The notes under the pieces were generated by a model. It saw only the letters and a program-made list of their open reading frames with translations. It was not told where the DNA came from and made no database searches. The translations under genes and the position numbers were made by a program. A DNA stretch of 32,487 bases from Yinghuangia soli (GTDB lineage Bacteria; Actinomycetota; Actinomycetes; Streptomycetales; Streptomycetaceae), in NCBI RefSeq assembly GCF_021502675.1, contig NZ_JAKFHA010000002.1:79173-111659 (forward strand), read 5' to 3'. Below, one piece after another: positions 29,651 to 32,487 of the stretch (its first letter is position 1; every line of letters begins with the position of its first letter).

Positions 29651-30226
29651 ATGTCCCTCACCCTCGCCGGACTGACCGGCTACATCGACCGCGACCTCGA
29701 CGCCGACCTCGCGCGCTGGTTCCCCGACGCGCCGCGGGTCGACGTGCCTGCCGAGACGCCGCCGATCGCCCCGTTCCTCGCGAAGCTCCCCGCGGAGGCG
29801 GCCACCGCGCTGGCCGCCTTCGACCGCCGCGTACGATCCGGCGACCTGGCGTACTTCCTCGACATCGAGGACTGGTCGTACGCCTTCGACTTCGAGGACA
29901 ACGGCTGCCAGATCCTCGACACCGACTACGAGACCGAGATCCCCAGTGAGGACGTGTGGTCCCTGGGCGCCGACGGCGGCGGCAACTACTACGTCGTCCT
30001 CACCGACGGCCGCGTGGCCCTCTGGTTCCACGAAGAAGAAGTCATCGAAGCCGACACCCACTTCGACACCGTCGATGCCTTTGTCTGGTCCCTCGTCCGC
30101 TACCGGGCCATCCGCAACGGCGCCCTCGCCCTCGCGGACGTCGAAGCCGACTTCCACTCGCTTGCCCAACCCGGCGTCCTGGCCCCGCAACTCGGCCTCC
30201 TCGCCACGCTGAAAGCCACTGCATAA
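29651..30226 (+). CDS. SUKH (SMI1/KNR4)-like protein
   Basis: A 191-residue acidic cytoplasmic protein. The central part (about 95-160) reads SLGADGGGNYYVVLTDGRVALWFHEEE ... FDTVDAFVWSLV. That is the pattern of the SUKH superfamily, with an acidic GGGNYY turn and a final FxxFxxxL helix. Many SUKH proteins are immunity proteins against secreted toxins, but no toxin gene is next to it. TACGCT lies six bases before the ATG and no SD is seen, so a leaderless start is likely. Assignment is by pattern only. Confidence 0.65.
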   Translation: MSLTLAGLTGYIDRDLDADLARWFPDAPRVDVPAETPPIAPFLAKLPAEAATALAAFDRRVRSGDLAYFLDIEDWSYAFDFEDNGCQILDTDYETEIPSEDVWSLGADGGGNYYVVLTDGRVALWFHEEEVIEADTHFDTVDAFVWSLVRYRAIRNGALALADVEADFHSLAQPGVLAPQLGLLATLKATA

Positions 30227-30300
30227 GCGGTCGAATTCCTCCGCTTTCCGCCGGGCCGAAGTCGGCGAATGATGACCGAACGGCAGGCTATTTCGTTCGG

Positions 30301-30306
30301 TAATCT
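30301..30306 (+). promoter_or_regulatory. -10 box of a leaderless start
   Basis: TAATCT, then seven bases, then GTG at 30314. The spacing is identical to that before the DUF4395 gene, and the -35 is again weak. Confidence 0.5.
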
Positions 30307-30313
30307 CGGCGCC

Positions 30314-31483
30314 GTGTCAGGGGCGGGGAGCGGGTTTCGGACGGGTGGGGCCGACGGCGCAGGGGGACGCGACCGGGCGGCCGGCTGCGGCACGAGCACC
30401 CGCAAAGACCCTCCGGCGGAGCCGGCCCTGAGCGGTTCCGTGACCACCGCCCTGGGACGCTTCACGGTCGCCGCCGCACGCGACGCGGGGATGACCGCGG
30501 ACCGCCTCGGCCGCCTCCCGCAGGTCTCCGACGACGTCCTGCACGACGACTACTCCCGGGTGCAGACCGATGCGGTCCTGGCCCTCTGGGAGCAGGTGAC
30601 GCTCGCCGACACCGGCTCCGGTGTGGGCGCGTTCGCCGTGGCACGGGCCGAGCTCGGGACGTTCGGCGTGTGGGACCAGATCTTCGCGGCGAGCCCGGAC
30701 CTGATGGCCGCGTTCGGCACGGCCGGCGAGTACATCGGCGCCATCGGAGACCCGTCCACCTGCGCATTCTCGGTCGTCGAGAACGGCGCCCTGGTGGGCG
30801 TCCGCTACCGCACGGGCCCTGCCGAGCAAGACGTCGTGACCGCGGTCGAGCAGTTCGGCGTCGGACTCATCGCGACCCGCGCCCGCGCCGCCGCACGCCG
30901 CGACGTACGCCCGCTCCGCGTCGCGTTCTGCCACCCCGCACCCGAACGCACCAGCCCGCTGGCCGAGTTGTTCGGCACCCGCAACCTCGACTTCGGGGCC
31001 GAGGCGAACGAGATCGTCTTCGCCCGCGCCGACCTCATCGGCCCGCTGCCCGGCGGCACCCCCGGACTCCTGCCCATCCTCCGCGCACACGCAGACCACA
31101 CCCTGCAGACGGCCCGACCGGTCCGCGACTGGCGCAGCGCCTTCCGCACCGCCCTCCGCGCGGCCGCCGACGACCCCGGCGTCTCCCTGGCCGCCGTCGC
31201 AGCCCGCCTGGCGACCACCCCGCGCACCCTCCAACGCCGCCTTGCCGAACACAACACCACCTGGCGCACCGAACTCGACGAAGCCCGCGCCGACCGCGCA
31301 ACCGAACTGATCCGCAGCACCCATCTCCCGATGCACACCATCGCCACCCGCACCGGCTACAGCGACCCCCGAGCCCTCCGCCGCGCCGTCCACCGCTGGC
31401 ACAACACCACCCCGGCCGCCCTCCGCGGAACCGGTCAGCGCGGGGCGTCCGCCCGATCGGAGTCGAACACGGTGGACGCGTAG
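30314..31483 (+). CDS. AraC-family regulator with arabinose-binding-like sensor domain
   Basis: A regulator of about 389 residues. After a low-complexity N-terminal 40 residues comes the helical sensor domain of the PF12625 kind (about 45-235: VTTALGRFTVAAARDAGM, WEQVTLAD, FGVWDQIFAASPDL). The double helix-turn-helix DNA-binding domain lies at about 295-375 (VSLAAVAARLATTPRTLQRRL and IATRTGYSDPRALRRAVHRW). The GTG at 30314 is chosen for the leaderless -10 spacing. ATG 30269 and GTG 30441 are in frame and also possible. Its target is not evident; the SUKH-like gene and the methyltransferase are candidates by position. Confidence 0.88.
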   Translation: MSGAGSGFRTGGADGAGGRDRAAGCGTSTRKDPPAEPALSGSVTTALGRFTVAAARDAGMTADRLGRLPQVSDDVLHDDYSRVQTDAVLALWEQVTLADTGSGVGAFAVARAELGTFGVWDQIFAASPDLMAAFGTAGEYIGAIGDPSTCAFSVVENGALVGVRYRTGPAEQDVVTAVEQFGVGLIATRARAAARRDVRPLRVAFCHPAPERTSPLAELFGTRNLDFGAEANEIVFARADLIGPLPGGTPGLLPILRAHADHTLQTARPVRDWRSAFRTALRAAADDPGVSLAAVAARLATTPRTLQRRLAEHNTTWRTELDEARADRATELIRSTHLPMHTIATRTGYSDPRALRRAVHRWHNTTPAALRGTGQRGASARSESNTVDA

Positions 31484-31553
31484 TCGTAGCGCAACACCGA
31501 GCCGAACGCGCAGACCCCGGGCGGGATCGTGGACGCGTACGGCTGCGTGCGGG
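31435..31553 (-). pseudogene. Possible C-terminal gene fragment, antisense to the AraC tail
   Basis: About 38 codons on the minus strand (QPYASTIPPGVCAFGSVLRY ... ending DRADAPR, then TGA) have consistently high GC3 and a protein-like composition, unlike shadow frames. There is no start codon with an SD, and the frame upstream is noise. It may be the leftover end of a deleted gene. It overlaps the AraC gene by 49 bases. I do not recognise the family. Confidence 0.3.
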
Positions 31554-31582
31554 AGTGCCGTGGGATTCCCCCGGGCCCTGCC

Positions 31583-32245
31583 TCAGCTTGCCGGGATGGA
31601 AGCGCGGACCAGCAAAGTCCCCACGTCGTCAGGGTCGGGGGCTTCGAGCACTGCGGCGTCGACGTCAAGGAACCCGTAGTTCCGGAGGATCCCCACCCAC
31701 ATCTCCGGTGTGTAGTTCCAGCGGGTGATGCCGCCCTGCTTCCCTTTGAACCCGTTCACGTGCATACCCTGCGCGCCGTAGCAGCCCTCGACGGCCGGCG
31801 CCTGCGAGAACGCGAGCACGCCGCCCGGGTTCAGCCGCGCCCGCACCAACGGCACCAGCTCTGCCGGGTTGGTGAACCACATGGCTGCCCAGACCGAGTA
31901 CACCGCGTCGTACGTCTCGTCGGTTCCGGCGAGGTAGTCGCGCACATCGGCGAGTTCGAATCGCAGACCGGGTACGTGATCCCACATCCGGCAGGCGCGT
32001 CCGTGCTGTACCGGGGAGACGTCGACCCCGATGGTCGGCACGCCCTTGCTGGCGAGGTACGCGGCGTGCGCCCCGAACCCGCAGCCGAGTTCGAGGGCAT
32101 TGTCAGGCTGCCGCAGATACCCCTCGTCGGGGCCGTGATGGTCCCACTGCGTCCACGAGAAGCCTTTGCCGAGCAGCTCGTCGGGAGCGTTCTCGTCGAG
32201 GCTTGGGTAGTAGGTGTCCCAGTAGTCGGCCACGCTGATGCTCAT
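31583..32245 (-). CDS. Class I SAM-dependent methyltransferase
   Basis: A 220-residue Rossmann-fold methyltransferase. Motif I ALELGCGFGAHAAYLASKG (about 60-78) binds SAM. Motif II has the acidic Asp in IGVDVSPVQ, LADVRDY marks the adenine contact, and YDAVYSVWAAMWF is motif IV. It resembles small-molecule or ubiquinone/UbiE-type enzymes (VRARLNPGGVLAFS); the acceptor is unknown. ATG at 32245 gives the natural N-terminus ISVADYWDTYY. A GGGTTG upstream is a weak SD. A longer frame to 32377 lacks homology-like sequence. Confidence 0.9.
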   Translation of the reverse strand: MSISVADYWDTYYPSLDENAPDELLGKGFSWTQWDHHGPDEGYLRQPDNALELGCGFGAHAAYLASKGVPTIGVDVSPVQHGRACRMWDHVPGLRFELADVRDYLAGTDETYDAVYSVWAAMWFTNPAELVPLVRARLNPGGVLAFSQAPAVEGCYGAQGMHVNGFKGKQGGITRWNYTPEMWVGILRNYGFLDVDAAVLEAPDPDDVGTLLVRASIPAS

Positions 32246-32391
32246 AGGCAACCCGCATGATTCGGGGGCGACATCGATGTCGGATGAACGTCGACGCGGA
32301 CACGGTACCCACCCCGATCCGTGATCGCCGAAGACTCGCTCAGGTTCCCTCGAACGTGTTCTGACCTGCGGAAACACGCAGGCATGCAGAA

Positions 32392-32419
32392 CCGGCGGCG
32401 CCCGCGTGGGCGCCGCCGG
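32392..32419 (-). terminator. Terminator hairpin near the right edge
   Basis: CCGGCGGCGCCC (32392-32403) and GGGCGCCGCCGG (32408-32419) form a perfect 12-bp stem with loop GCGT. Confidence 0.7.
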
Positions 32420-32434
32420 CCGGCGGGTTCAGTT

Positions 32435-32467
32435 GTGCGGCCGGGGCCCGTCTGGCCCCGGGCGCAC
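32435..32467 (-). terminator. Second terminator hairpin at the right edge
   Basis: GTGCGGCCGGGGCC (32435-32448) pairs, with one mismatch, with GGCCCCGGGCGCAC (32454-32467). Two hairpins in a row just inside a possible minus-strand stop (TCA at 32478-32480) suggest a gene entering from beyond the window. Too little is present to call it. Confidence 0.6.
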
Positions 32468-32487
32468 GGCGCGCCGGTCAGCGCAGC

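Overview
The window is very GC-rich, with third codon positions almost all G or C. Genes are packed with ATGA/GTGA stop-start overlaps, and there are several apparently leaderless starts. It also carries Rpf-type, TerD-family, SigE-family sigma, Ku/LigD, DUF4395 and F420/LLM-type proteins. Together these point to a filamentous actinomycete of the Streptomyces kind; the genus cannot be fixed from sequence alone. No integrase, transposase, IS element, phage gene, CRISPR array or rRNA was seen. The first 63 bases are two homopolymer blocks and look like a contig-end artefact.

Left part (67-11100), mostly housekeeping and stress genes. A CytX-like NCS1 permease lies behind a TPP riboswitch. It is followed by a zinc-ribbon protein, a membrane-anchored HtrA-like protease and tRNA-Ser(UGA). 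Next come a frameshifted sigma-factor remnant and a SigE-family sigma gene coupled to a membrane protein. A divergent LigD/Ku pair for bacterial end joining follows. A 720-base gap of palindromes, a promoter and a folded leader then precedes a secreted Rpf-type LysM protein.

Middle part (11335-16200). A three-gene unit encodes a nitrilase-fold protein that lacks two of its three catalytic residues, an aldehyde dehydrogenase and a small lipocalin-like protein. A TerD-VWA fusion protein follows.

Catabolic operon (16403-24402). Eleven same-strand ORFs, mostly overlapping or nearly so, form a CoA-thioester degradation module. They comprise an LLM oxidoreductase, a CoA-transferase, MmgE/PrpD, a RidA-like ORF, two hotdog hydratase-like ORFs, a thiolase-like protein, a DUF35 protein, an acyl-CoA dehydrogenase, a CitE-like lyase and an unknown. 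The set acyl-CoA dehydrogenase + hotdog hydratase + non-Cys thiolase + DUF35 resembles the retro-aldol end of steroid side-chain degradation (ChsE/ChsH1-H2/Ltp2). Here it is joined to a CoA-transferase and a CitE lyase. At least three ORFs look cut down: the LLM lacks its centre, the RidA-like ORF its C-terminus and the second hotdog its N-terminus. The pathway may therefore be eroding, or the assembly may have lost short segments.

Right part (24391-32487). A TetR regulator faces an azoreductase/SugE operon across two copies of a 21-bp operator. Then come a membrane thioredoxin and DUF4395 protein, an alpha/beta hydrolase behind a textbook MerR-type promoter, a zinc alcohol dehydrogenase, a SUKH-like protein, an AraC regulator and a methyltransferase. 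Tandem hairpins close the window.
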